A stretch of DNA of 64,000 nt from Luteirhabdus pelagi (lineage in GTDB: Bacteria; Bacteroidota; Bacteroidia; Flavobacteriales; Flavobacteriaceae), in the NCBI RefSeq assembly GCF_016827595.1, contig NZ_JAECMS010000001.1, positions 1 through 64,000 on the forward strand. The letters are read 5' to 3'. This document shows, in pieces, positions 54,639-63,670 of this stretch. Numbering within the stretch: position 1 is the first letter of the stretch; each line of letters begins with the position of its first letter. The notes under the pieces are model-generated. The model saw only the letters and a program-made list of their open reading frames with translations. It did not search any database and had not been told where the DNA came from. Made by a program: the position numbers and the translations under genes.

Positions 54639-54986
54639 TTATGCCTTTGCTTTTTGTTTTTTGTTTCGGTTTCGTCTCTTCTCTGCCCAAGCGATTGCAT
54701 GTTTGTCAAGCTTAACGGTCAGAAAACGCATGATGCGCTCGTCACGTCTAAACTCGGTTTCCATTGGCTGGATTGCTTCACCAGGTACCTGGTATTCAAA
54801 TAGGTGGTAGAAACCACTTTTTTTGTTTTGGATTGCATAGGCCAATTTACGTAGCCCCCAATCTTCCTTCGATATCATCTTAGCACCTTTAGAAACAAGA
54901 AAATCTTCGTATTTCTTAACTGTTTCCTTTACCTGATCATCAGATAAAACGGGATTTAAGATGAAAACAGTTTCGTAATGATTCAT
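54639..54986 (-). CDS. rpsF: 30S ribosomal protein S6
   Basis: The 115-residue product shows the S6 fold: YETVFILNPVLSDDQVKETV, GLRKLAYAIQNKKSGFYHLFEY and RFLTVKLDKHAIAWAEKR. The basic C-terminal extension (RRNRNKKQKAKA) takes the place of the acidic tail of the enterobacterial protein. It heads the operon behind a canonical promoter. Confidence 0.97.
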   Translation of the reverse strand: MNHYETVFILNPVLSDDQVKETVKKYEDFLVSKGAKMISKEDWGLRKLAYAIQNKKSGFYHLFEYQVPGEAIQPMETEFRRDERIMRFLTVKLDKHAIAWAEKRRNRNKKQKAKA

Positions 54987-55041
54987 AAAAAATCTATTAG
55001 TAATTAAATTATTGAACTTATTGGCCTAGGCCAAGAGCGTG

Positions 55042-55072
55042 CAAAAATACTACATTATTTCCTTTTATCAAA
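55042..55072 (-). promoter_or_regulatory. Promoter of the rpsF operon
   Basis: On the - strand a TTTG -33 box (55069-55072), a 19 bp spacer and a TATTTTTG -7 box (55042-55049, full TAnnTTTG match) form a canonical Bacteroidota promoter. A perfect 14 bp palindrome TTGGCCTAGGCCAA at 55021-55034 lies at the expected start of the transcript and could be an operator or a 5' RNA structure. Confidence 0.75.
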
Positions 55073-55228
55073 TCAAAACAAAGAAATAATACTTCAACGA
55101 ATTCTGACAGCGAAAGTTACAATTTCCTACAATAAAGACTAAATAGATAAATTTACTCGACAAAAGTTAAAATAAGTTGCAGTTCATCGATAATTTCCCT
55201 AATATTGTGTTAACCAAACTATCTAACT

Positions 55229-55945
55229 GTGGACAAGCCGATTCTAAAATGCGCCATTGTGGATGACTCCACCTTGCAACGCCTTTCCATCGTAAAATTG
55301 ATCGAGAATCACCCTTCTCTAAACTTAGTTGCAGAATACAATAATGCAATTGAAGCGAAGATGGGGTTAGCAACTAATGAAATCGATTTAATATTCCTTG
55401 ATATTGAAATGCCGATACTTTCTGGCTTCGATCTCTTGGACGATCTTACCAAAAAACCGCAAATCATTTTTGTGACCGGAAAAACGAAGTACGCCTTTAA
55501 GGCATTCGACTATGATGCTGTCGATTATCTTCGGAAACCGATTTCAAAAGAACGATTCTTAAATGCGGTGCATAAGGCCATAACCAATTTTAAACTTCGA
55601 AATGACGAAGGCTTCGACGATGAAGACTTTATTTTCGTGAAAAGCAATCTCAAGAAGCGAAAGGTGTTCTTAAATGAACTTCGCTATATTGAAGCTCTTG
55701 GCGACTATGTAAAGTTGGTAACCGAACACGATGCCCTCGTTGTGCTTTCAACTATGAAAGCCTTTGAAGCGCTATTGCCTAGCGACCGCTTCCTTCGTAT
55801 CCATAAATCTTATATCGTGAACTTGGACAAGGTGGAACGCTATAATAGTAAGGTAATCGAATTGGAAAACGAGCAGCTACCCTTAAGCCGTAATCGTAAA
55901 TCTGACTTGGCCGATGCCCTTGCCGCTTCTTCTATGCGTGGTTAA
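55229..55945 (+). CDS. LytTR-family response regulator
   Basis: The 238-residue product has a receiver domain (residues 5-120) with the acidic pair in IVDDSTL, phospho-acceptor Asp in LIFLDIEMPILSG and Lys in YLRKPISKERF. A LytTR DNA-binding domain follows (about 138-235; FIFVKSNLKKRKVFLNELRYIEALGDYVKLVT, split here by position; FLRIHKSYIVNLDKVERY). The start is GTG at 55229, the only start at the right distance. No histidine kinase is adjacent. Its stop codon abuts the convergent priA stop with no base between. Confidence 0.93.
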   Translation: MDKPILKCAIVDDSTLQRLSIVKLIENHPSLNLVAEYNNAIEAKMGLATNEIDLIFLDIEMPILSGFDLLDDLTKKPQIIFVTGKTKYAFKAFDYDAVDYLRKPISKERFLNAVHKAITNFKLRNDEGFDDEDFIFVKSNLKKRKVFLNELRYIEALGDYVKLVTEHDALVVLSTMKAFEALLPSDRFLRIHKSYIVNLDKVERYNSKVIELENEQLPLSRNRKSDLADALAASSMRG

Positions 55946-58396
55946 TTATTGATTATCAACATCAATCACAACCTGTATACTCGAGAATTCTTTTATCGAG
56001 GCAAAACTCTTATCCACTTTTGAAATGAAGCGCTTTACCGCTTTAAGCGACTGCTTCTTTTCAATCTTTACCATAATGTTGGTAATATACTGATTTCGTA
56101 TCCTTGCCACTGGCGGTGGCGTCGGTCCAAGCACTTGTCCCGATAACTGCTGCTCCAGCGCACGCCCAAACCAAATGGCTCCTTTTTCGTTTTTCTGAAA
56201 GTTCCGATCCTTAAACGTTATTCGTATCGTTCTGTAATACGGTGGATATTTATACTGATAGCGATCCTCCAACTGTTCTTCATACATGGCCTTATAGTTA
56301 TGGCTGCTCACCTGTTGAAGGATTTGATGATACGCATTATAGGTTTGAATCAAAACCAACCCACGTTTCTTTGTCCGTCCTGCCCTACCCGATACTTGCT
56401 GCAGTAACTGAAAGCTTCGTTCATGTGCCCTAAAATCCGGAAAGTTCAACAAATTGTCAGCATTCAAGACACCGACCAATCCTATATTCCTAAAATCCAG
56501 ACCCTTGGCAACCATTTGGGTACCGACCAATATATCTATTTCTTCATTCTCCAATCGGTCGATCAGCTTCTCATAGGCATGCTTGCCTCGTGTGGTATCT
56601 TGGTCCATTCGTGCCACCTCATGATCGGGAAACAAGGCTTTCACCTCTGTTTCTATCTGTTCGGTGCCGAAGCCTTTTGTATCCAAGGTTTCATTGCCAC
56701 AAGCCATACACGATTGTTGCATCGCCATGTGGTAGCCACAATAATGGCATCGCAACTCATTTCGATATTGGTGAAAGGTTAAGCTTACATCGCAGTTTGG
56801 GCATTGCGGTGAAGTTCCGCAGGTAGTACATTCAACAATAGGTGAAAACCCACGACGGTTTTGAAACAGAATTACTTGTTCTCCTTCCTTCAAGGTGTCT
56901 CGCATGGCTTCCTGCAAGCGATCGCTAAAGTGACCGATCATTCGCTTTTTACGGTGCTTTTCCTTGATATCGACCAATTCGATTTCTGGCATAAGCACAT
57001 TCCCGTAGCGTTTGGTTAGGGTGGCCAAGCCATACTTTTGTTGGGAGGCGTTATAATAACTTTCCAGTGAAGGTGTCGCACTTCCCAACAGTGTTTTGGC
57101 CTTGTGAAGGTTCGCTAGTACAATCGCACTATCACGCCCATGGTACCGTGGTGCGGGATTGTATTGTTTGAAGGAGGGTTCGTGCTCTTCATCTACAATG
57201 ACCAATCCCAAATTTGAAAATGGCAGGAATAGTGACGAACGCGCACCGATAACTACCTGAGCCTTTTCTTTCTTCTGAAGCACATTCTGATACACCTCTA
57301 CCCTTTCGTTTACAGAGTATTTTGAATGGTAAACGGCCACCTTTTCAGCAAAATAATGTTGAAGGCGACTGATAAGTTGTGTGGTTAGGGCTATTTCGGG
57401 AAGCATGTACAATACTTGCTTTCCTTGCTCTAATGCTTCAGCGATAAGGCGGACATAGATTTCCGTTTTTCCCGAGGACGTTACGCCGTGCAATAAACAG
57501 ACCTCCTGCTCCCGAAAGCGCTCTTTAATTTGTTCAAAAGCCTGCTGCTGTTCGTCATTTAGGTTTTTTATTGCTGAAGCTTCTTCGCCTTCATACACAA
57601 TTCTGTCTTTTTGGATATGATATTCCTCAAGAATTCCTTTATCGACCAATGCGTTCAATACCGAAGCTGATGTATCGCTCTTTTCCTGAAGCTGTTTGGC
57701 TCCGACCGGTTTCTTGCTCTGTGCCGACATCATAAAAAGGTTCATTAGCACCTCGCGTTGTTTGGGTGCTCGAGACATTTCATCTAGCAGTTCCCGCAGT
57801 GATTCCTCTTGGGCATAGGCATCCGTAAGTTTTACATAGCGTTTCAACTTCGGACGATACTGTTCATACACCTCCTCTTGCACCTGAACGACACCTTTTT
57901 CCAGCATCGTTTTAATGTGCGGCATAATCTGCTTTTTGTCAAGAATCTTTCGCAACGCGTTTAGGTCCAACGTCGGTTGGTGCTGTAAGGCTTCAAAAAC
58001 CGAGAATTCGGCATCGCTTAAGGACGCTTCATCCACTTCGCTATCGGTATTTAGGGAAATGATAGTTTCACTTTCAAGAAGAAAGGCGCTTGGTAGTGCC
58101 GCACGGATTACTTCACCCAAAGTACACATATAGTAGTCGGCCATCCACTTCAAATGTGCCAACTGCGTTTTGGTAATGATGGGAGTTTCGTCCAAAATCT
58201 CAGAAATATCTTTGGTATCGTACCCATGCGGCGGTTGTTGATGTACCTGATACACGATGCCGGTATAGATTTTCGACTTTCCAAACGGAACGGTCACGCG
58301 CATGCCCGCTTTCAGAAAAGCAGCTTCATCCTTGTTTACGCTGTAGGTAAAGGTCTGTCGCAGTGGAATAGGAAGAATTACGTCTATAAAATACAA
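55946..58396 (-). CDS. priA: Primosomal protein N', replication restart helicase
   Basis: The 816-residue helicase reloads the replisome at stalled forks. The N-terminal DNA-binding part starts YFIDVILPIPLRQTFTYSV; Walker A is GVTSSGKTEIYVRL; Walker B is VIVDEEHEPSFKQY; four zinc-binding Cys pairs lie in CTTCGTSPQCPNCDVSLTFH and CHYCGYHMAMQQSCMACG; motif VI is QQVSGRAGRTKKRG. The only in-frame start is TTG at 58396. An ATG 26 bp upstream is out of frame, so either TTG is used or a base is missing near the start. Confidence 0.95.
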   Translation of the reverse strand: MYFIDVILPIPLRQTFTYSVNKDEAAFLKAGMRVTVPFGKSKIYTGIVYQVHQQPPHGYDTKDISEILDETPIITKTQLAHLKWMADYYMCTLGEVIRAALPSAFLLESETIISLNTDSEVDEASLSDAEFSVFEALQHQPTLDLNALRKILDKKQIMPHIKTMLEKGVVQVQEEVYEQYRPKLKRYVKLTDAYAQEESLRELLDEMSRAPKQREVLMNLFMMSAQSKKPVGAKQLQEKSDTSASVLNALVDKGILEEYHIQKDRIVYEGEEASAIKNLNDEQQQAFEQIKERFREQEVCLLHGVTSSGKTEIYVRLIAEALEQGKQVLYMLPEIALTTQLISRLQHYFAEKVAVYHSKYSVNERVEVYQNVLQKKEKAQVVIGARSSLFLPFSNLGLVIVDEEHEPSFKQYNPAPRYHGRDSAIVLANLHKAKTLLGSATPSLESYYNASQQKYGLATLTKRYGNVLMPEIELVDIKEKHRKKRMIGHFSDRLQEAMRDTLKEGEQVILFQNRRGFSPIVECTTCGTSPQCPNCDVSLTFHQYRNELRCHYCGYHMAMQQSCMACGNETLDTKGFGTEQIETEVKALFPDHEVARMDQDTTRGKHAYEKLIDRLENEEIDILVGTQMVAKGLDFRNIGLVGVLNADNLLNFPDFRAHERSFQLLQQVSGRAGRTKKRGLVLIQTYNAYHQILQQVSSHNYKAMYEEQLEDRYQYKYPPYYRTIRITFKDRNFQKNEKGAIWFGRALEQQLSGQVLGPTPPPVARIRNQYITNIMVKIEKKQSLKAVKRFISKVDKSFASIKEFSSIQVVIDVDNQ

Positions 58397-58429
58397 GGCT
58401 GTGGTGCTTCAGTAGCCATAAAAATAGAA

Positions 58430-58456
58430 AAGGCCACCTAGATTTTAGGCGGCCTT
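58430..58456 (-). terminator. Terminator of the nadC-to-DUF2147 operon
   Basis: AAGGCCACC (58430-58438) and GGCGGCCTT (58448-58456) pair with one mismatch around a nine-base A/T-rich loop, followed on the - strand by TTTCTATTTTT. It lies 24 bp behind the DUF2147 stop and just before priA. Confidence 0.8.
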
Positions 58457-58479
58457 CTTCAATACTTATAAACAAGTTT

Positions 58480-58908
58480 TTATTTCACACGGTGCCAATA
58501 CTGTGTTCTTCCGATCAAGGAAAACCCGATATAACCGCGAACTTTCAATTTATCGTCTTCTTCCAAGGTGATGTAGCACTTATAGAGCTTTCCGCTTTCA
58601 GGATCGAGGATCTTACCATCGGTATATTCATCGTCGTCCTTTTCAAGACCTTTAATAATAACCAATCCTTCAACTGGCTTTCCTGCATCCTCGCCCGGGC
58701 AATCGATACAGGTAGCATCTTGACGGTCGGGATTTAGGATTTTTATCACTTTCCCGTAAACTTTTCCATCCTTTTTATAAATTTCTACATGCGATTTCGC
58801 CTCGCCGCTTTCATCATCGATTGTTTTCCAAACACCTGTTACATCTTGGGCGTTTAAGGTTAGGGATGTGATGAATAATACTACTAATGTGAATAGGTTT
58901 GTTTTCAT
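58480..58908 (-). CDS. DUF2147 family exported protein
   Basis: The 142-residue product has a signal peptide (LFTLVVLFITSLTLNAQ) and the DUF2147 fold: VTGVWKTIDDESGEAKSHVEIYKKDGKVYGKV (two parts), then CIDCPGEDAGKP with two conserved cysteines, DGKILDPESGKLYKCYITL and a closing GYIGFSLIGRTQYWHRV. It is a small periplasmic beta-barrel related to lipocalins; its ligand is unknown. It is last in the apparent operon starting with nadC, 13 bp behind the chalcone isomerase-like gene. Confidence 0.92.
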   Translation of the reverse strand: MKTNLFTLVVLFITSLTLNAQDVTGVWKTIDDESGEAKSHVEIYKKDGKVYGKVIKILNPDRQDATCIDCPGEDAGKPVEGLVIIKGLEKDDDEYTDGKILDPESGKLYKCYITLEEDDKLKVRGYIGFSLIGRTQYWHRVK

Positions 58909-58921
58909 AATTCCTGTTTTT

Positions 58922-59485
58922 TTAGTTTCCTAGCATTCCTTTCTTCAGGCTGCTATCGGCCGGATCGTCGCCCAACCAGATTCCGAACAAGGCTTTCTTG
59001 AAGTCCATTCCTTCAATCGTGCCCAATTCCTTTCCATTTTTATAGGCAACCACTCCCTTTCCTTTCTGATATGTGATATCGAAAATATCGTCTTCAACAA
59101 TCTCATCGTTGAAAAAGGTGATGAATCGTTCAATTTTAGACTTGAGTGGAGCTGTATTACCATCCATTGACGCATCGAAGCCATCTTCAACCGCTTCGCG
59201 CATCGCTTCACTCGAAACGAACGAAGAGGTAATGTGAAGTTTAATCGCCATGGTTTCATCGGCATTCATGATGCTGCTCGCATTACTGCTCTTTTCACCT
59301 AAATAGAGACCACCAGAGTATAACTTAAGTACAAAGGCCTTCTTACGGACACCGCCACCGTTCAACATCAATTCTTCACCATTAAAGGTAACCGTATTCG
59401 GTAGGGTCACATTTCCAACTTCGGTTTGCGCCTGACCAGCGGTAATAGTAAGTACCGCAACTAAAAGGATTACAATTTTTTTCAT
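58922..59485 (-). CDS. Chalcone isomerase-like exported protein
   Basis: The 187-residue product has a signal peptide (IVILLVAVLTITAGQAQ) and the bacterial chalcone isomerase-like fold (CHI superfamily): EVGNVTLPNTVTFNGEELMLNGGGVRKKAFVLKLYSGGLYL (in parts), then EAMREAVEDGFDASMDG and GTIEGMDFKKALFGIWLGDDPADSSLKKGMLG at the end. Bacterial members do not make flavonoids; fatty-acid binding is the current view for relatives. The active-site Arg of plant enzymes is not evident here. Confidence 0.88.
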   Translation of the reverse strand: MKKIVILLVAVLTITAGQAQTEVGNVTLPNTVTFNGEELMLNGGGVRKKAFVLKLYSGGLYLGEKSSNASSIMNADETMAIKLHITSSFVSSEAMREAVEDGFDASMDGNTAPLKSKIERFITFFNDEIVEDDIFDITYQKGKGVVAYKNGKELGTIEGMDFKKALFGIWLGDDPADSSLKKGMLGN

Positions 59486-59493
59486 AGACTTTA

Positions 59494-60426
59494 TTATTGA
59501 TTGTTAGTATTTCTATTTCGCAACAGTTGCAGGGAAAGGTTTAACTCGAACCCTAACAACAAAAGATTTGCATTTATCCAAATATAGAACATCATGATTA
59601 ATAACGCTCCTAAGGAACCGTACAATTCGTTATAATTTGCAAAGTTGTTGATGTATACACCATATAAATAGGTGGTTAGCAAAAACAACAGGGTGGTTAC
59701 CAAGGCTCCTATCGACAAGAAGCGTGATTCCCTTCCCTCTTTGGTTCCAAAGTAATACAAGATGGAAATGATCGTATACACCATGATGATAAAAATTATC
59801 AACTGAAGTGTCGGAATCCAGAACACGTCTTGGTCCATATAGGCCTGCGACAGTAATTCATCCAACAAATATTCCCCATACAGGATTACCGCTACTGTAA
59901 TTAACAATAACAGTGCCAACAACAATGAAACCGCTAGTGCCACAGCATATTGCCTAAAAAAACTACGGTTAATTTTTACATGAAAGGAGAACTCAAAGGC
60001 GCTAAAGATGGCATTTACGCCATTGGCCGCCAAGAACAAGGCTAGTATAATCGAGAACGATAGCAATCCTCCACGCGGATTTACGGCAATATCGGCAATT
60101 ACCGGGTAGAAAAGATCGGCTGTCTGGGGAGGCAATAATTCTTCTATGAAAATTAAAAATCGAGTTTGAAAGCCTTCTACCGGAACATACGGAATCAAGT
60201 TTAAGATGAACAGCAGAAAGGGAAACAGTGCCATAAAAAAGCTATACGCAATCGAACTCGCCCTAGAAGAAAAAGTGCCCTTAATAATCCCCGTTCCGTA
60301 GATATCGAGCAAATCGTAAAGGGTTAGTCCGTTGGTACCCGGAATAATAATCCGCCTGCTGTACGCCACCAAATTGCGGAGTACAGGGATGTTATCGAAC
60401 GTTAACTCTTCATCCTCTTCCGCCAT
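59494..60426 (-). CDS. YihY/UPF0761 (BrkB-like) membrane protein
   Basis: The 310-residue product has six membrane helices and the family marks: IKGTFSSRASSIAYSFFMALFPFLLFIL near the start, GLLSFSIILALFLAANGVNAI, and YGSLGALLIMMFYIWINANLLLLGFELN near the end. Members were once called RNase BN and later virulence factor BrkB; the true role is unknown. Its ATG directly follows the nadC stop, which indicates co-translation. Confidence 0.93.
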   Translation of the reverse strand: MAEEDEELTFDNIPVLRNLVAYSRRIIIPGTNGLTLYDLLDIYGTGIIKGTFSSRASSIAYSFFMALFPFLLFILNLIPYVPVEGFQTRFLIFIEELLPPQTADLFYPVIADIAVNPRGGLLSFSIILALFLAANGVNAIFSAFEFSFHVKINRSFFRQYAVALAVSLLLALLLLITVAVILYGEYLLDELLSQAYMDQDVFWIPTLQLIIFIIMVYTIISILYYFGTKEGRESRFLSIGALVTTLLFLLTTYLYGVYINNFANYNELYGSLGALLIMMFYIWINANLLLLGFELNLSLQLLRNRNTNNQ

Positions 60427-61284
60427 TTATACGGCTTTTAAACTAAGGTCCATGTTATACACCGAATGCGTCAATGCACCACTACTGATATAATCCACGC
60501 CACATTCAGCATATTTTCGTACGGTATCGAGCGTTATACCACCACTGGATTCGGTAAGGCAGGTATCGCCAATCATTTCCACCGCTTTTCGCGTGTCTTC
60601 GTAATTGAAATTGTCGATCAGGATTCTGTACACGCCTTTGTTTTGGAGAATTTCCTCGATTTCAGTAAGATCGCGTGCTTCGACGATGATTTTTAGATCC
60701 AGGTGATTTCGCTTCAGGTATTCCTGCGTCTTCTGAATGGCTTTTGTAATCCCGCCACAGAAGTCAATATGATTGTCTTTCAACATAATCATATCGTACA
60801 GCGCAAATCGGTGATTTTCACCGCCACCAATCTTTACCGCCCACTTTTCAAGCGCGCGGATACCAGGCGTGGTTTTACGGGTGTCCAGAATCTGGGTTCC
60901 GGTACCTTCCAACAACTTCACATATTCGTGGGTCTTGGTGGCAATGGCGCTCATCCGTTGCATGGCGTTAAGCACCAAACGTTCTGCTTTCAAAATACTT
61001 TGGGATGAACCGGAAACGTAGAAAACGATATCGCCAACGGTTACTTCACGTCCGTCGGGAATTTTCACCTCAACTTCCAATCCGTGGTCGACATAGTCGA
61101 ATACCTGTTTGGCAAATTCAACGCCGGCAATGATGCCAGCTTCCTTTACCAATAATTTCGCTTTACCAGTCGCTTCCTCGGGAATACACGCTAACGAGCT
61201 ATGGTCGCCCGTACCCACGTCCTCTCGAATGGCGTTTGTGATGATGATATCAATTTCCTTATTAAATTGCTTTCGTGAAATCAT
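60427..61284 (-). CDS. nadC: Quinolinate phosphoribosyltransferase
   Basis: The 285-residue enzyme makes nicotinate mononucleotide from quinolinate and PRPP in de novo NAD synthesis. Marks of the family: REDVGTGDHSSLACIPE, LNAMQRMSAIATKTHEYV, ILDTRKTTPGIRALEKWAVKIGG, HRFALYDMIMLKDNHI, VEARDLTEIEEIL and ESSGGITLDTVRKYAECGVDYISSGALTHS. The catalytic Arg and Lys residues are present. nadA and nadB are not in the window. It heads the apparent operon nadC-yihY-CHI-DUF2147. Confidence 0.97.
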   Translation of the reverse strand: MISRKQFNKEIDIIITNAIREDVGTGDHSSLACIPEEATGKAKLLVKEAGIIAGVEFAKQVFDYVDHGLEVEVKIPDGREVTVGDIVFYVSGSSQSILKAERLVLNAMQRMSAIATKTHEYVKLLEGTGTQILDTRKTTPGIRALEKWAVKIGGGENHRFALYDMIMLKDNHIDFCGGITKAIQKTQEYLKRNHLDLKIIVEARDLTEIEEILQNKGVYRILIDNFNYEDTRKAVEMIGDTCLTESSGGITLDTVRKYAECGVDYISSGALTHSVYNMDLSLKAV

Positions 61285-61392
61285 GTACTAATTCTTTCAG
61301 CTAAAATACTAAAAACGCTTTCAATTTGCCGCTAGTAAAGCGTTTGGAATATAAATTGATAGCTATATCGGCATAACCTAAACATTTTAATT

Positions 61393-61749
61393 ATGAAAAT
61401 CGATCTTTACACCAAGACTTTACTAACCATTATCGCCGTTTGTTTGACCTTCAATGTGTTGAAGGATTTTGACGTAATTCCATCGGCTTATGCGAACGAC
61501 ACTTTGCCGGAAACCTCAACGGAATATACGTTGGTTCCTGTAAGTGAAACCAATACCATGGATGTCCGAATTGTTGATATTTACACTTCAGATGAATTGA
61601 ATGTAAACCTAAAAGGTATCAGTACGTATGATGAGATGAAAGTGAATGTGAACAGCATCGATACTTCCGATGAATTGGATATCAATATTGATGAAGTCGG
61701 CGGACAGTCGATTTTCTACGGAAGCGGAGTGCCTATTTCTACTGATTAA
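61393..61749 (+). CDS. Small exported protein with internal acidic repeats
   Basis: The 118-residue product has a signal peptide or anchor (TKTLLTIIAVCLTFNVLKDF, ending SAYAND) and then three imperfect repeats of about 14-16 residues: DIYTSDELNVNL, GISTYDEMKVNV and SIDTSDELDINI. The short tail ends GSGVPISTD. Small proteins with an N-terminus of this type are common in flavobacteria; the function is unknown. The stop codon overlaps that of the convergent NADH dehydrogenase gene (shared TTAA). Confidence 0.75.
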   Translation: MKIDLYTKTLLTIIAVCLTFNVLKDFDVIPSAYANDTLPETSTEYTLVPVSETNTMDVRIVDIYTSDELNVNLKGISTYDEMKVNVNSIDTSDELDINIDEVGGQSIFYGSGVPISTD

Positions 61750-63038
61750 TCGGTTGTAGAACCAATATCGCGTCGGAACGGACGGATAATCAAGCGGGCG
61801 GCCCGATCGTAGTTGATGTAATTATAGGTCCAATTAAAGAAGGTCACCACCCGATTTCGGAACCCGACCAAGAACCAAAGATGTACGAACATCCATAAAA
61901 ACCATGCGAAGGCACCGCCAAAGTGCATCTTCTTAATATCGACAACAGCTTTGTTTCTTCCGATTGTCGCCATTGTACCTTTATCGAAATATTCGAACGG
62001 TTTGGGTTTCTTATTTCGCAAGATTCGCTTGATATTTTCGCCAAGGTGCTTTCCTTGCTGAATAGCGGGTTGCGCTACCTGTGGATGTCCTTTGGGAAAA
62101 TCATCTGTTTCCATATAGGCAATATCACCCAAAGCGTAAATAGCGTCAGTGCCTTCTACCTTGCTGTAGCGATTTACGCGATATCGGTTTATTTTTTCGA
62201 ACAGGGCATCGCCATCGATTCCTTTCACAGGAGCACCCGTCACACCTGCCGCCCAAATAAAGGCTTCTGTTTCGAAGGTTTTTCCAGATTTGGTGGAAAC
62301 GGTTTTGCCATCGTAGTCTTCAATCATAGTATTCAGGTGAATCTCAACGCCAAGATCTTCGAGGAATTCCTGCGCTTTTTTGGATGCTTCTTCACTCATA
62401 GGTGGCAATACACGATCTAAGCCTTCCAGCAAATGCACGTGCATTTCGCCTTCATTCATTTCAGTATAGTCCTTTTCGAGGATTCCCTTACGGAATTCAG
62501 CCAAGGCGCCCGCCAGTTCAACACCCGTTGGTCCTGCACCCGCTATAACAAAGTTCAAGAGTCGTTTTCGTTCGGCTTCATCCTCGGTGATATCCGCCTT
62601 TTCAATATTTTGAAGCATCAAGCTTCTAATGTTCAAGGCTTGCGGAACCGTTTTCATCGGCATGCTGTTTCGAGCAATGTTTTCGTTACCGAAATAATTC
62701 GTTTTTGTGCCGGTCGCTATTATCAGATAATCATAGGTAAGATTTCCGATAGAAGTTTCGATTTCCTTTTTATCCTGATGGATATAATTTACTTCTGCAA
62801 GGCGAAAGTGAAAATTTTTATTCTTTCTGAAAATTTTCCGAAGCGGATAGGCGATTGAGTCTGGTTCTAGTCCGCTAGTGGACACTTGATATAACAAGGG
62901 TTGAAAGGTATGATAGTTGTGCTTGTCGAACAAAACGATCTGCACATCCTCTTTCTTAATTTTGTTGATAAAGGAGATTCCCGCAAAGCCGCCGCCAATC
63001 ACGACGATACGAGCTTGGTTGGTGGAAGGAATATTCAT
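61746..63038 (-). CDS. Type II NADH dehydrogenase-like flavoprotein
   Basis: The 430-residue product has two dinucleotide folds: FAD-binding IVVIGGGFAGISFINKI (residues 11-27) and NAD-binding FVIAGAGPTGVELAGALAEF (about 163-182), plus ATGTKTNYFGN and the second FAD contact DAIYALGDIAYME. The C-terminal quarter has a hydrophobic helix (AFAWFLWMFVHLWFLVGF) for membrane attachment. It fits NDH-2, which passes electrons from NADH to quinone without pumping protons. The exact acceptor is inferred. Confidence 0.93.
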   Translation of the reverse strand: MNIPSTNQARIVVIGGGFAGISFINKIKKEDVQIVLFDKHNYHTFQPLLYQVSTSGLEPDSIAYPLRKIFRKNKNFHFRLAEVNYIHQDKKEIETSIGNLTYDYLIIATGTKTNYFGNENIARNSMPMKTVPQALNIRSLMLQNIEKADITEDEAERKRLLNFVIAGAGPTGVELAGALAEFRKGILEKDYTEMNEGEMHVHLLEGLDRVLPPMSEEASKKAQEFLEDLGVEIHLNTMIEDYDGKTVSTKSGKTFETEAFIWAAGVTGAPVKGIDGDALFEKINRYRVNRYSKVEGTDAIYALGDIAYMETDDFPKGHPQVAQPAIQQGKHLGENIKRILRNKKPKPFEYFDKGTMATIGRNKAVVDIKKMHFGGAFAWFLWMFVHLWFLVGFRNRVVTFFNWTYNYINYDRAARLIIRPFRRDIGSTTD

Positions 63039-63162
63039 ATAATTGAAGTTCTATTCAAAAATAAGGAATGTAGGAGGGCTTACTTTCAAAAGTGTATTTT
63101 TTTATGAAATTTGTAACAAACCGTAACGTTTCACTACCTATACTGCAATCAACTAAAAACCA

Positions 63163-63657
63163 TTGACGAAGGAGCTTGAACATAGTTTTGTTACGCAACT
63201 GGAGGCCAATCAGAACATTGTGCATAAGATCTGTCGGTTGTATACCCACGATCAGGAATCGCATAACGATCTGTTTCAGGAGATTACTATTCAGTTATGG
63301 AAGGCCTTTCCAAAGTTTCGAGGCGATTCGAAGTTTAGCACTTGGATGTATCGTGTGGCGTTGAATACTGCCATTACCTTATATCGGAAGAAGAAAAGAA
63401 GAGTCGATACCGGCGATTTTGAGTCGGTGAGCTTCAAGATAAAGGCAGAACCGTATGACGATACGATGGACAAACAGTTAAAGTTGATGTACCAGGCTGT
63501 GAAAACGCTTAATGATATTGATAAGGCGTTGGTGTTTTTGTATTTAGAGGACAAGCCGTATAAAGAGATTTCGGAAACACTTGGTATTAGTGAAGTGAAT
63601 GCTCGCGTAAAAATGAGCCGAGTGAAAGATAAATTACGTCAAATTTTGAACCCATAG
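63163..63657 (+). CDS. Sigma-70 family (ECF-type) RNA polymerase sigma factor
   Basis: The 164-residue product has region 2 (about residues 12-80; HDQESHNDLFQEITIQLWKAFPKFRG, STWMYRVALNTAITLYRK) and region 4 (about 105-160; LNDIDKALVFLYLEDKPYKEISETLGISEVNARVKMSRVKDKLR), with no regions 1 or 3, as in ECF sigma factors. Translation appears to start at TTG 63163. A membrane protein gene begins 13 bp behind it and may encode a partner that binds the sigma factor. Confidence 0.93.
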   Translation: MTKELEHSFVTQLEANQNIVHKICRLYTHDQESHNDLFQEITIQLWKAFPKFRGDSKFSTWMYRVALNTAITLYRKKKRRVDTGDFESVSFKIKAEPYDDTMDKQLKLMYQAVKTLNDIDKALVFLYLEDKPYKEISETLGISEVNARVKMSRVKDKLRQILNP

Positions 63658-63670
63658 GAGGAACCTGACC

